A stretch of DNA of 64,000 nucleotides, taken from positions 1-64,000 of the forward strand of contig NZ_LMUY01000133.1 in assembly GCF_009765685.1 (NCBI RefSeq), in the 5' to 3' direction. This stretch comes from Acidisphaera sp. L21 (GTDB taxonomy: Bacteria > Pseudomonadota > Alphaproteobacteria > Acetobacterales > Acetobacteraceae). Position 1 is the first letter of the stretch, and every line of letters starts with the position of its first letter. Shown piece by piece: positions 45,287 through 54,768 of this stretch. The notes beneath the pieces were generated by a model. The model worked only from the letters and a program-made list of their open reading frames with translations. It searched no databases and was not told where the DNA came from. The translations under genes and the position numbers were made by a program.

Positions 45287-46493
45287 GACCCTAGCATCCT
45301 CCACCTCCCCATCGCTGAAAAGCGCCGTTGTCGTCGGCGCCGGCCCCGCGGGGCTCATGGCCGCCGAGCGATTGGCGCTGGGCGGCGTGTCCGTGACGAT
45401 TTTCGACCACATGCCCTCCCCTGCGCGCAAGCTGCTGATGGCGGGTGTGGGTGGGCTGAACCTGACGCATAACGAGCCGCTCGAAACCTTCCTATCGCGC
45501 TATGGCGAGGCAAGGCGCGCGCTGGAACCCGCCATCACCGCATTTCCCCCAGCGGCGCTGCGGGAATGGTGCGACGGGTTGGGCCAGCCAACCTTCGTCG
45601 GCAGCAGCGGCCGGGTGTTTCCAAAGGCAATGAAGGCCTCCCCCCTGCTCCGCGCCTGGCTGCGGCGGCTGGACGGGCTTGGCGTGCAATTGCGCCTGCG
45701 CCATCGTTGGCTGGGGTGGGAGGGCGACGCATTGGTGTTCGATCCCGCGGTAGAACCGCAAGCCGGCGCCGTCGTGCTGGCCATGGGCGGCGCGTCCTGG
45801 CCCAGGCTGGGCTCGGACGGTGCTTGGTCCGGGGGAATGGCGCCCTCGCTGCTGGCACCGTTCCTGCCCGCCAATTGCGGCTTCATCGCGCCGTGGAGCC
45901 CCTACATGCTTCGTCACGCCGGCACGCCGCTGAAGCGTATCACGCTCAGCTTCGCCGGCCGCACCGTGCCCGGCGACGCCACGTTGACGGACGCTGGAAT
46001 CGAGGGCGGTCCGGTTTACGCCCTGTCCGCCGCGATGCGCGACACGATTGCGTCCGATGGCGTCGCCACCGCCATGCTGGATCTACGCCCCGACCTCTCG
46101 CTGGAAGACCTGCGCCAGCGCTTGGCCGTACCCCGCCGGGCACAATCCCTGTCCACCTTCCTGCGCAAGGCGGGTGGCCTGTCCCCTGTTTCCGTCGCGC
46201 TGCTACGGGAATGCGCAGGCACGCCGGAAAACGTCGCCGCCGCGATCAAGGCGCTGCCGGTGCGACTGACAGGAACGACCGGCCTCGCGCGTGCTATCTC
46301 CACCGCGGGCGGATTACGGCTGGGCGCGCTGCACGGCCTGGCGGAACGCGGCGTCTTCGCCGCCGGGGAGATGCTGGATTGGGAGGCGCCGACCGGCGGC
46401 TACCTGCTGCAGGCCGCATTCAGCACCGGCTATGCCGCCGGAGAGTCGGCGCTAGCCTGGCTGCAGGGCAACCCGGCTACATCGCCAGACTGA
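45285..46493 (+). CDS. YhiN/HI0933-type flavoprotein
   Basis: 402-residue NAD(P)/FAD-dependent oxidoreductase of the TIGR03862-type branch. FAD motif [20 protein letters not shown], then [36 protein letters not shown] and the C-terminal [20 protein letters not shown]. No catalysed reaction is established. The frame is open upstream over the divergent gene, but homology starts at this ATG. It ends with a 17-bp convergent overlap with the response-regulator kinase. Confidence 0.85.
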   Translation: MTLASSTSPSLKSAVVVGAGPAGLMAAERLALGGVSVTIFDHMPSPARKLLMAGVGGLNLTHNEPLETFLSRYGEARRALEPAITAFPPAALREWCDGLGQPTFVGSSGRVFPKAMKASPLLRAWLRRLDGLGVQLRLRHRWLGWEGDALVFDPAVEPQAGAVVLAMGGASWPRLGSDGAWSGGMAPSLLAPFLPANCGFIAPWSPYMLRHAGTPLKRITLSFAGRTVPGDATLTDAGIEGGPVYALSAAMRDTIASDGVATAMLDLRPDLSLEDLRQRLAVPRRAQSLSTFLRKAGGLSPVSVALLRECAGTPENVAAAIKALPVRLTGTTGLARAISTAGGLRLGALHGLAERGVFAAGEMLDWEAPTGGYLLQAAFSTGYAAGESALAWLQGNPATSPD

Positions 46494-47526
46494 CCACGAC
46501 ACGCGTGCCTTCATACTTCGGGTCGACCGCCACGGTCGCCTGAACCGTGCGGGCCATCGCGTTTACGATCATGGTGCCCAGCCCGCTGCCCTTGGGAGCG
46601 GCGCCGCTCTCGTAGCCGACCCCGTCATCCTCGACCACCAGCTGCACGGTATCGGCGTGGCGGCGAAATCCGACCCGAATGTCGCCATCACCACCGGGAT
46701 AGGCATATTTCAGCGCATTGGTGACCAGTTCGTTCACAATCAGGCCGATCGACACGGCCTTGTCCGTCTCCACCCGGATCGGCTCGGCCAATAGGGTGAT
46801 TTGCCCCGAGCGTTCTTCCACTGCGCCCGCACGACGCAACTCGTCGATCAGGCCCTCCAGATATTGGTCCATGGCAACGAACTCGACGTCGTTGCTGGTG
46901 TAGAGCCGGCGGTGGACCAACATCACTGCCTCTACCCGCTCGGCAGCACGCTTCAGCGCCTCTCGCGCGTCAGGGTCGGCGATCTTACGGGCCTGTAGCT
47001 CGATCAACGAGGAAATAAGCTGCAGGCTGTTGGCGATGCGATGATTGACCTCTCGCAGCAGCAGCGCCTGCTGGGCGGCCAGTTTTTCCAGCCGATCCCG
47101 GCTCTCCTGCAGTTCCTGCAGCGCCGTCTCACGCTCCCGCCGCAGCCGAACCTGATGCTGGGATTGACGAATGGAGGTGGACAGGAACTCCATGAACGTC
47201 CCCTGGACGTCCTTGACCACGTAATCGAATGCCCCGGCTTTGAGGGCGGCGACCGCGATCCGCGGCTCCTCCGCCGCGGTGACGAAGATGATCGGGGGTG
47301 CCGCGGGCAGCCCGACCAGGTCCGCCAGCACGTCCAAGCCGTCGCGGCCGGGCATGAAGTGGTCCAGCGCGATGACGTCAAATTCCTGCGCGCGGGCCAA
47401 TGCCAGCCCAGCCTCGCCGTCGCACGCGACCTCCACCGCGAAGCCATCACGGGCCAGGTGGCGCCCCACCAGGCGGCACAGGCCTTGATCGTCATCCACG
47501 TAGAGCACTCGGACGGGAGGCGTCAC
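46477..47526 (-). CDS. hybrid response regulator-histidine kinase (HisKA_2 type)
   Basis: 349 residues. The N-terminal receiver (1-115) has the acidic DDD pocket and phospho-acceptor Asp55 in VIALDHFMPG. A coiled-coil linker (125-155) leads to a HisKA_2-type dimerisation domain with His162 in REVNHRIANSLQLISSLIELQ, followed by an HATPase domain (NELVTNALKYAYPGG, GSGLGTMIVNAM). Such receiver-kinases pass a signal from an upstream kinase to a further output. GTG start 4 bp after the preceding receiver gene stop. Last gene of a three-gene signalling operon; no DNA-binding output is present. Confidence 0.88.
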   Translation of the reverse strand: MTPPVRVLYVDDDQGLCRLVGRHLARDGFAVEVACDGEAGLALARAQEFDVIALDHFMPGRDGLDVLADLVGLPAAPPIIFVTAAEEPRIAVAALKAGAFDYVVKDVQGTFMEFLSTSIRQSQHQVRLRRERETALQELQESRDRLEKLAAQQALLLREVNHRIANSLQLISSLIELQARKIADPDAREALKRAAERVEAVMLVHRRLYTSNDVEFVAMDQYLEGLIDELRRAGAVEERSGQITLLAEPIRVETDKAVSIGLIVNELVTNALKYAYPGGDGDIRVGFRRHADTVQLVVEDDGVGYESGAAPKGSGLGTMIVNAMARTVQATVAVDPKYEGTRVVVSLAM

Positions 47527-47530
47527 CCGG

Positions 47531-47971
47531 TCAGTCCGCTTCGGGGACCTGCATCACCGCCAGGAACAGGCCGAGTTGCCGGATCGCGACGGCAAAGCTC
47601 TCATATTCGACAGGCTTGGTGATGTAGACGTTGCAGCCCAGGTCGTAGCAGCGCTGGATCTCCACCTTGTCGTCCGTCGTCGTCAGCACGATCACCGGGG
47701 CACGGCGCACCAGGTCATCGGCCTTGATCCGGGCCAGGATGTCCGTCCCGCTCATATCCGGTAGGTTCAGGTCCAGCAGCACGAGAACCGGGAGGTGCAC
47801 ATGGCGCTTGCCGTCCGGCCCGGTGCCGAACAGATGCTCCAACGCCGCCGTGCCGTCGGTGAACGGGATGATCTGGTTGTTCACCCCTGCCCGGCGCACG
47901 TTCTTTTCGATCAGCCTTGCGTGGCCGGGGTCGTCCTCGATCAGAAGGATCGTCACGGGATTGGCATTCAC
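47531..47971 (-). CDS. single-domain response regulator (Rcp1-like)
   Basis: 146-residue receiver-only protein. Acidic pocket ED-D at residues 12-14, phospho-acceptor Asp67 in LVLLDLNLPDMSG, Thr in VLTTTDD and the Lys in VYITKPVEY. The pattern with a long loop before the Asp (GTGPDGKRHVHLP) is that of Rcp1-type regulators linked to phytochrome-like or CHASE3 kinases. Overlaps the upstream kinase stop by 4 nt (ATGA), so the pair is coupled. Confidence 0.9.
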   Translation of the reverse strand: MNANPVTILLIEDDPGHARLIEKNVRRAGVNNQIIPFTDGTAALEHLFGTGPDGKRHVHLPVLVLLDLNLPDMSGTDILARIKADDLVRRAPVIVLTTTDDKVEIQRCYDLGCNVYITKPVEYESFAVAIRQLGLFLAVMQVPEAD

Positions 47972-49467
47972 GCCGCATTCTCCATCGCGTTCGGTGCGAC
48001 CACTGGTAGCCTAATGATGAAAGTCGTTCCTACGTCCAGCGTCGACGTGCAATCTATACTGCCACCCAGCCTGCGGACCAAAGCACGGACATGGGCCAAT
48101 CCGATACCCTCCCCCGGCACCGTTTGGTCGCCAGCGCGACGAAATAGCTCGAACACTCTCTCAAAATCTCGCTCGGCGATACCGCGCCCATTATCAGAGA
48201 TCTCATAGCGGATCATCGGCCCCTCTCGCCTGCCCTGCACACGGATCAGTCCAGGACGTCCAGGCTTGAGGTATTTTAGGGCGTTATCAATGACATTGGT
48301 GAACACCTGCTCAATCGCCAGTCGGTCGGCGGTGATGTTCGGCACGGTGGCGATCTCAATTTTCGCCTCCTTCAGGGTGGTTTGGTGCTGCATGCTGTCC
48401 GCCATCGCATCCAGCATGCCCGCCATATTCAACGGCTCCGCCGCCAGCACCCGGCGCCCCTCCCGCGACAGCTTTAGGATCGCGTTGATCAGCCGGTCCA
48501 TCTTGCTGGTGGAGCTTTTGATGAAACGCAGGGCTTCCGGGATGTCCTCCAACACGGCCTCGCGCAGGTCGGGCGGCGTGTCCTCAACCTTGATGTGCAG
48601 GCTCAGCGCCTGAGCAGCCTGCTCCAGCTCACTGGTAAACCCCATGATGTTGACCAGCGGCGCCCGAAGGTCATGCGAGACGATATAGGCGAACCGCTGG
48701 ATCTCCTCATTGGCCGCGGTGAGGTCGGCGGTGCGGTTTCGGACAGTCTCGTCCAGCCGTTCGTTGCTCATCTCCAGCAGGACGTTCGCCTCGTCCCTGG
48801 CCACCTGGGCGGCCCGCATCGTCTGCAGGTAACCGCGCAACCCCAGCCCGATCAGCCCAGCCAGGCCCAGCACCGTCACCAATCCAGCAAAGTCGATCGC
48901 GATCAGAAAACGTCCGCCGCTGGTGACCACCGCAACCCGGCGCGCCAGGTCGACGTCCAACTGGCCCTCTAGCGACGCGACGAGCTGGCGGATCATCACC
49001 ATGCTGTCCCGCCCGAGATTGCTGCGGACCAGCGCGACCGCATCGGGGAGTTTATCGTCCTGCGCCAGTGTGATCGTCTGACGTAGCTCGGCGAGCTTGG
49101 CCACGACCACTTGCTGAAATGCCGCCACCTGGGGGTCGCCAGGGCGATCCTGCATCAATGTCTTCAGCAGTCCCGGCAGCACCTGCTCGGCGTGGACCAG
49201 CGGATCGAGGTAGTCGGGGTTCAGCGTCAACAGGAAGCCGCGCTGCGACGTCTCGGCATCCTGAGCCGCCAATAGGATCGCCCCAACATTGTTACGTTGG
49301 GCCCGTGTCGTCTGCGCCCTGGCGAGCGCGGTCGAATTCCGGCTCGCCTGCCAAACCGACGCCCCGGCGACGCCAACGAGCAAGAGCAACACCGCGGCCA
49401 ATGCGACGATGCCGGCACCGCCCAAGGCACGGGGCGCACGCTTAAGCTGCACAGGGGCATTCACCAT
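47968..49467 (-). CDS. CHASE3-domain sensor histidine kinase
   Basis: 499-residue membrane kinase. First membrane helix at about 17-38, a periplasmic CHASE3-type helical sensor (about 45-185, with AQDAETSQRGFLLTLNPDYL), second helix at about 190-215, a coiled coil, then HisKA with YIVSHDLRAPLVNIMGF and an HATPase domain with NALKYLKPG, DNGRGI and GEGIGLAHVRALV. Starts at ATG 49467; the frame is open a little further upstream. Its ligand is unknown. Founder gene of the operon with the two receiver proteins. Confidence 0.9.
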   Translation of the reverse strand: MVNAPVQLKRAPRALGGAGIVALAAVLLLLVGVAGASVWQASRNSTALARAQTTRAQRNNVGAILLAAQDAETSQRGFLLTLNPDYLDPLVHAEQVLPGLLKTLMQDRPGDPQVAAFQQVVVAKLAELRQTITLAQDDKLPDAVALVRSNLGRDSMVMIRQLVASLEGQLDVDLARRVAVVTSGGRFLIAIDFAGLVTVLGLAGLIGLGLRGYLQTMRAAQVARDEANVLLEMSNERLDETVRNRTADLTAANEEIQRFAYIVSHDLRAPLVNIMGFTSELEQAAQALSLHIKVEDTPPDLREAVLEDIPEALRFIKSSTSKMDRLINAILKLSREGRRVLAAEPLNMAGMLDAMADSMQHQTTLKEAKIEIATVPNITADRLAIEQVFTNVIDNALKYLKPGRPGLIRVQGRREGPMIRYEISDNGRGIAERDFERVFELFRRAGDQTVPGEGIGLAHVRALVRRLGGSIDCTSTLDVGTTFIIRLPVVAPNAMENAA

Positions 49468-49533
49468 AGGATGGTTATGCCGCCTCGAGCCCTGATGCGT
49501 CAGTCGGCCCAGGCAAGGAACGCGCAATGATTA

Positions 49534-49549
49534 ATCACGAGACCGTGAT
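49534..49549. repeat. inverted repeat upstream of tkt
   Basis: Perfect 6-bp arms ATCACG and CGTGAT around a 4-bp centre (AGAC), in the 255-bp divergent gap between the CHASE3 kinase and tkt. Size and symmetry suit a dimeric regulator. The remaining gap contains no promoter I could place with confidence. Confidence 0.35.
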
Positions 49550-49722
49550 CTTGGTGATGGGTCGGCGAAATATTCAAGACTGTCACGAACCCCTTGGTCC
49601 ATTCCATGGTTAGGGTGTCATATGAGACGCCGCTGCCGCAGGGCGTGGCTTGGCTTGCCCTGCCCCACAGGCAGCGCTGGGCTGCAAACGGGGTAGACAC
49701 TGCCATTTGGAGAACGAGTTCG

Positions 49723-51813
49723 ATGGACCAACCGGTATCAACCATGACAGCGTCGACGACCGTGCGGGGGGACATCGACGAGGTTGCGATCAATACGATC
49801 CGGACCTTGGCCATGGATGCAGTGCAGAAGGCTAATTCTGGTCATCCCGGCACGCCCATGGGAATGGCCCCCGTCGGCTACACCTTATGGCAACACGCGT
49901 TGCGGTATGACCCGGCGGATCCGCATTGGCCAAACCGTGACCGCTTCGTCCTCTCCGTCGGCCATGCCTCGATGCTGCTCTACGCGCTTCTCCATTTGGC
50001 ACAGGTCGCGTCCGACAAGGAACACCGGGACAAGGGTCCATACGCCGTCACGCTGGACGACATTAAGCAGTTCCGGCAACTCAGTTCGGTCACGCCGGGT
50101 CATCCGGAATACCGTATGACGGCGGGCGTCGAGACGACGACGGGCCCGCTGGCACAGGGAGTGTCCAACAGCGTCGGCATGGCAATGGCGCAGCGCTATC
50201 TGGCCGCGCGCTACAACCGGCCTGGCTATGACATATTTGATTATCATGTCTACGCCCTTTGCGGCGACGGCTGCATGATGGAAGGCGTGTCAAACGAAGC
50301 AGCTTCCGTCGCCGGGCATCTGAAGCTCGGGAACCTCACCTGGATCTATGACAGCAACCACATCACCATCGAGGGCGCCACCAGCCTGGCGTTCAGCGAC
50401 GATGTGGGCGGCCGGTTGGCCGCGATGGGTTGGCACGTCATCCACGTGAACGACGCGAACGACACTGCGGCAGTGGCCAAGGCACTGGACGATGCGAAGG
50501 CCGTCACCACCGGCCCCACCATCATCGTAGTGCATAGCATCATCGGCTACGGCGCGCCCAAAAAGGCCGGCACGCGCGAGGCGCATGGTGAACCGCTGGG
50601 CGTCGAGGAGATCAAGGGCGCCAAGCGCAATTATGGCTGGCCCGAAGATGCGCAGTTTCTGGTGCCAGACGGCGTGCACCAGCGCTTCTCCGAGGTGATG
50701 GGAGCGCGCGGAGCCACAGCGCATGCCGCGTGGAACGAACTGATGGCGCGCTACCGCAAGGAATATCCTGATCTCGCGGCCGAGTTGGACATGATCGAGG
50801 GCCATACGCTCCCGCAAGGCTGGGATGCCGATATCCCGGTTTTCCCCGCCGATGCGAAGGGCATCGCCTCGCGAGATTCGTCGCAGAAAGTCTTGAATGC
50901 TATCGCGAAGAACGTGCCGTGGTTGATCGGCGGTGCGGCAGACCTTGCGCCGTCCACCAAGTCCAACGTCACTTTCGAGGGCGCCGGTTCGTTCGAGGCG
51001 GGTAGTTATGGCGGCCGCAACTTCCATTTCGGCATTCGCGAACACGCCATGGGCTCGATCGTCAACGGCATGGGGCTATCAGGCATCCGCGCGTATGGAA
51101 GCGGCTTCTTGATCTTCTCCGACTATATGAAGGCGCCGATCCGGCTCTCTGCGATCATGGAGCTGCCAGTGATCTACATCTTCACCCATGACAGCATCGG
51201 CGTCGGCGAGGACGGCCCGACTCACCAGCCGATCGAGCAGATCGTCTCGCTGCGTGCCATCCCCGGCATGATCGTGCTGCGCCCCGCCGATGCGAACGAG
51301 GTGGCGGAGGCCTGGCGCATCACGATGCACGAGGTCGACCGGCCGGTATCGCTGATCCTTAGCCGGCAGGCACTCCCGACGCTGGACCGTAACAAGTACG
51401 CCCCAGCGTCCGGCGTTGCCAAGGGCGCCTATATTCTGGCCGATTGCGAGGGCACGCCCGAGGTGATCCTGATGGCAACGGGCTCCGAAGTGTCGATGTG
51501 CATCGGCGCCTATGAAACGTTAAAGACCGAGGGCGTTAAGGCACGGGTCGTGTCCATGCCGTCCTGGGAACTGTTCGAGGCACAAGGACAGGCCTACCGC
51601 GAGGAAGTGCTGCCCCCGTCGGTCAAGGGACGCCTGGCTGTGGAACAGGCGGCGACGATTGGCTGGGATCGCTATGTGGGCTTTGGCGGTTTCGTGATCG
51701 GCATGCACAGCTTCGGCGCCTCTGCCCCGCTGGCCGCACTACAAACCAAGTTTGGCTTCACCCCCGAGGCTGTGTTGAACGAAGCACGCAAGCAGGCAAA
51801 GCGCGCGAGCTAG
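49723..51813 (+). CDS. tkt: transketolase
   Basis: Thiamine-diphosphate enzyme of the non-oxidative pentose-phosphate pathway, 696 residues. N-terminal part: NSGHPGTPMGMAPVGYTLW, SVGHASMLLYALLH, GPLAQGVSNSVGMAMAQRYL and the ThDP motif GDGCMMEGVSNEAASVAGH...N. Central part: GGAADLAPSTKS and FGIREHAMGSIVNGM with the catalytic Glu, then the conserved THDSIGVGEDGPTHQP. The frame is open further upstream; ATG 49723 is chosen because homology starts near there, with ATG 49744 as an alternative. First gene of the pentose-phosphate operon, 10 bp before tal-pgi. Confidence 0.95.
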   Translation: MDQPVSTMTASTTVRGDIDEVAINTIRTLAMDAVQKANSGHPGTPMGMAPVGYTLWQHALRYDPADPHWPNRDRFVLSVGHASMLLYALLHLAQVASDKEHRDKGPYAVTLDDIKQFRQLSSVTPGHPEYRMTAGVETTTGPLAQGVSNSVGMAMAQRYLAARYNRPGYDIFDYHVYALCGDGCMMEGVSNEAASVAGHLKLGNLTWIYDSNHITIEGATSLAFSDDVGGRLAAMGWHVIHVNDANDTAAVAKALDDAKAVTTGPTIIVVHSIIGYGAPKKAGTREAHGEPLGVEEIKGAKRNYGWPEDAQFLVPDGVHQRFSEVMGARGATAHAAWNELMARYRKEYPDLAAELDMIEGHTLPQGWDADIPVFPADAKGIASRDSSQKVLNAIAKNVPWLIGGAADLAPSTKSNVTFEGAGSFEAGSYGGRNFHFGIREHAMGSIVNGMGLSGIRAYGSGFLIFSDYMKAPIRLSAIMELPVIYIFTHDSIGVGEDGPTHQPIEQIVSLRAIPGMIVLRPADANEVAEAWRITMHEVDRPVSLILSRQALPTLDRNKYAPASGVAKGAYILADCEGTPEVILMATGSEVSMCIGAYETLKTEGVKARVVSMPSWELFEAQGQAYREEVLPPSVKGRLAVEQAATIGWDRYVGFGGFVIGMHSFGASAPLAALQTKFGFTPEAVLNEARKQAKRAS

Positions 51814-51823
51814 GAGAGCGACG

Positions 51824-54679
51824 ATGGACATGCAGACCGAAACTTCCAATCCGCTTAAGTCGCTCGAGCAATTCGGGCAGTCACCATGGCTGGACTTCAT
51901 CGAACGGAACTTCCTAACCGAAGGCTTACAGGCGCTGATCGAGCGCGACGGGCTGAAGGGGATGACCTCAAACCCGTCGATCTTTGAAAAGGCGATGGGT
52001 CACGGCACCAACTATGACGCCGGATTCAAGGAGCTTGCGGCGAAGGGTGACGTAGACGCCCAGACAATCTACGAGAGCCTGGCAATCCAGGATATTCAGA
52101 AAGCGGCAGATATGCTGCTGCCCGTCTATCACGCGACCAACAAGGTCGATGGCTACGTCTCGCTGGAAGTCTCCCCCTATCTGGCGCTGCGGACCGATGA
52201 CACCATCGCCGAAGCGCGTCGCCTGTGGAAAATGGTCGGGCGCGACAATCTGATGGTGAAGGTGCCCGGCACTCACCAAGGAACACCCGCCATTCGCACG
52301 CTGATCGGCGAGGGCATGAACATCAACGTCACCCTGCTGTTCAGCCAGCAGGCCTACAAGGACGTGGCCGAGGCGTTCATCGCCGGGCTGGAGGATTTCA
52401 AAGCCAAGGGTGGCGATGTCAGCCGCGTGGCGAGCGTGGCGTCGTTCTTCGTCAGCCGCATCGATGCACAAATCGACAAGCAGATCGACAAGAACCTGGA
52501 AGCCGGCGGCACGGACGTGCCAGACCTGAAGCGTATTCGGGGCAAGGTTGCTATCGCCAACGCGAAGCTGGCGTACCAACACTTTCTATCCCTGATCAGC
52601 AGCGATCGGTGGAAAGCCCTGGGCGGCGCCGGCGCGATGCCACAGCGTTTGCTGTGGGCCAGCACCGGCACCAAGGACAAAGCATATAGCGACGTCCTGT
52701 ATGTCGAAGGGCTCATCGGCCGCGACACGGTAAACACCATGCCACCTGCGACAATGGACGCGTTCCGCGACCACGGTAAGCCGGCAGAGGCGTTGACCGT
52801 CGGTGTCGACGACGCGAAGGAAGTGCTGGCAACGGCGAAGCGCCTTGGCCTGAATCTGGACAAGGTGACGAGCGACCTGGTGGATGACGGCGTCAAGCAA
52901 TTCGCCAAGGCCGCCGACGACCTGCTCGGCGCCGTGGCTGCGAAGCGCAACGCCATGTTGGGCGACACGCTTGTCACCGTTTCGTCCAGCCTGCCGAAAG
53001 ACATGGGTGAGGCCGTCGAAAAGAGCCTGGATAGCTGGCGCGAAGCCGGCAAGGTTCGGCAGCTCTGGGCGCACGACTCCTCGATTTGGACCGGGCAGGA
53101 TGAGGGGAAATGGCTTGCTTGGCTGGATATCGTCAACGACCGCATCGCCGATCTGGCGCAGCTGCAGTTGTTCCAGGACAGCGTGAAGGAAGGTGGCTTT
53201 ACCGACGTCCTGCTGCTCGGCATGGGCGGCTCCAGCCTAGGGCCAGAGGTGCTGGCCGAGACATATGGCAAGCGCGGCGGCTTCCCCACCCTGCACGTCC
53301 TGGACAGCACCGATCCGCAGCAAATTGCGGCGTTCGAGAAGAAGGTGACGCTGGCGACCACCCTGGTCATCGTGTCCAGCAAGTCCGGCGGAACGCTGGA
53401 GCCAAATATTCTGAAGGCCTATTTCTTCGACGCCATGCAGAAGGCGGTCGGCGCTGGTAAGGCGGCCGAGCATTTCGTCGCCGTCACCGACCCTGGGTCG
53501 CACATGCAGGAAGTCGCGGAGAAGGACGGGTTCCGCAACATCTTCTACGGTGACCCAGGCATTGGCGGCCGCTACTCCGTGTTGTCCAATTTCGGCATGG
53601 TGCCGGCGGCTGCGATGGGGCTCGACCTCGATCAGTTCCTGAACTCTGCCGCGCTGATGGTGCGTGCCTGTGCGGCTGGCACACCACCGCTGCAAAACCC
53701 TGGCGTCCAGTTGGGCGCCGTGATTGGCATCGGTGCGACCACCGGGCGTGACAAGGTCACCATCACCGCCTCGCCCGGGATCGCCGATGTGGGCGCCTGG
53801 TTGGAGCAATTGCTTGCGGAAAGCACCGGCAAGGAAGGCCACGGCATCGTCCCCGTGGATAACGAGCCGCTGGCCGATGCTTCGCATTACGGCACCGACC
53901 GTGTGTTCGCCTATCTACGGATGCGGGATGCCCCTGACGCCGCGCAGGAGAAGGCGGTCGAGGCCTTGAAGGCGGCCGGCCAGCCCGTCGTGACGGTCGA
54001 GATGGCCACCACGCTGCAGCTTGGCCAGATGTTCTTCCTGTGGGAATTCGCGACCGCGGTGGCCGGGTCGATCATCGGGATCGACGCATTCAACCAGCCG
54101 GACGTAGAGGCCAGCAAGATCGCCACCAAGAAGCTGACCAGCGCCTATAATGACAGCGGCAAGCTGCCGGATGAAACGCCGTTCCTGACCGATGGCGCCA
54201 TCCAATTGTTTAGCGACCCGAAGAATGCCGGGGAACTGGCCAAGGCCGGCAACACGCTGGCTGCAGTGATGAAGGCGCATCTCGCCCGCGTGGGTGCCGG
54301 CGATTACGCAGCCCTGCTCGCCTACATCCAGCGCACGCCCGAAAATATTGCGCTGCTACAGGAATTGCGGACTGGCATCCGCGACGCCAAGAAGGTGGCG
54401 ACCGTGGCCGAGTTCGGGCCACGGTTCCTACACTCCACTGGCCAGGCCTATAAGGGTGGGCCAAACAGCGGTGTGTTTACGCAGGTGACGGCAACCGACG
54501 CCGCCGATCTCGCCGTGCCTGGTGAGCGTTACACGTTCAGCGTCGTCAAGGCGGCGCAGGCGCGCGGCGACTTCGACGTACTAGCCGAACGTGGCCGCCG
54601 CGCCTTGCGTGTGCATATAACCGGCGACTTGCAGGCTGGGCTGAAGACGCTGGCGACCGCCATTCGCGGCGCCCTCTAG
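51824..54679 (+). CDS. fused transaldolase / glucose-6-phosphate isomerase
   Basis: 951-residue bifunctional enzyme. Residues 1-370 are a transaldolase with KGMTSNPSIFEKAM and the Schiff-base Lys146 in NLMVKVPGT. From about 380 to the end it is a phosphoglucose isomerase: LLLGMGGSSLGPEVLAET, IVSSKSGGTLEPN, GGRYSVLSNFGMVPAAAMGLD, and the later FLWEFATAVAGSIIGIDAFNQPDVE. Such Tal-Pgi fusions are characteristic of acetic acid bacteria and some cyanobacteria. It links sedoheptulose/erythrose exchange directly to fructose-6-P/glucose-6-P interconversion, feeding the zwf product cycle encoded downstream. A double hairpin follows the stop. Confidence 0.95.
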   Translation: MDMQTETSNPLKSLEQFGQSPWLDFIERNFLTEGLQALIERDGLKGMTSNPSIFEKAMGHGTNYDAGFKELAAKGDVDAQTIYESLAIQDIQKAADMLLPVYHATNKVDGYVSLEVSPYLALRTDDTIAEARRLWKMVGRDNLMVKVPGTHQGTPAIRTLIGEGMNINVTLLFSQQAYKDVAEAFIAGLEDFKAKGGDVSRVASVASFFVSRIDAQIDKQIDKNLEAGGTDVPDLKRIRGKVAIANAKLAYQHFLSLISSDRWKALGGAGAMPQRLLWASTGTKDKAYSDVLYVEGLIGRDTVNTMPPATMDAFRDHGKPAEALTVGVDDAKEVLATAKRLGLNLDKVTSDLVDDGVKQFAKAADDLLGAVAAKRNAMLGDTLVTVSSSLPKDMGEAVEKSLDSWREAGKVRQLWAHDSSIWTGQDEGKWLAWLDIVNDRIADLAQLQLFQDSVKEGGFTDVLLLGMGGSSLGPEVLAETYGKRGGFPTLHVLDSTDPQQIAAFEKKVTLATTLVIVSSKSGGTLEPNILKAYFFDAMQKAVGAGKAAEHFVAVTDPGSHMQEVAEKDGFRNIFYGDPGIGGRYSVLSNFGMVPAAAMGLDLDQFLNSAALMVRACAAGTPPLQNPGVQLGAVIGIGATTGRDKVTITASPGIADVGAWLEQLLAESTGKEGHGIVPVDNEPLADASHYGTDRVFAYLRMRDAPDAAQEKAVEALKAAGQPVVTVEMATTLQLGQMFFLWEFATAVAGSIIGIDAFNQPDVEASKIATKKLTSAYNDSGKLPDETPFLTDGAIQLFSDPKNAGELAKAGNTLAAVMKAHLARVGAGDYAALLAYIQRTPENIALLQELRTGIRDAKKVATVAEFGPRFLHSTGQAYKGGPNSGVFTQVTATDAADLAVPGERYTFSVVKAAQARGDFDVLAERGRRALRVHITGDLQAGLKTLATAIRGAL

Positions 54680-54688
54680 ATGACGACC

Positions 54689-54736
54689 GTGGCCAGGGGG
54701 ATCCTTCCCTGGCCACACGCCGGGGCTCGGCCCCGG
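54689..54736 (+). terminator. tandem hairpins between tal-pgi and gnd
   Basis: Hairpin 1 has perfect 10-bp arms GTGGCCAGGG (54689-54698) and CCCTGGCCAC (54707-54716) with an 8-nt loop. Hairpin 2 has perfect 7-bp arms CCGGGGC (54720-54726) and GCCCCGG (54730-54736) with a 3-nt loop. A TTTT occurs 9 nt later. It may attenuate, process or stabilise the operon transcript; complete termination is unlikely as gnd follows in the same order. Confidence 0.5.
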
Positions 54737-54768
54737 ACCCAGGTTTTCCCTAATTTCGGAGCATCGGC

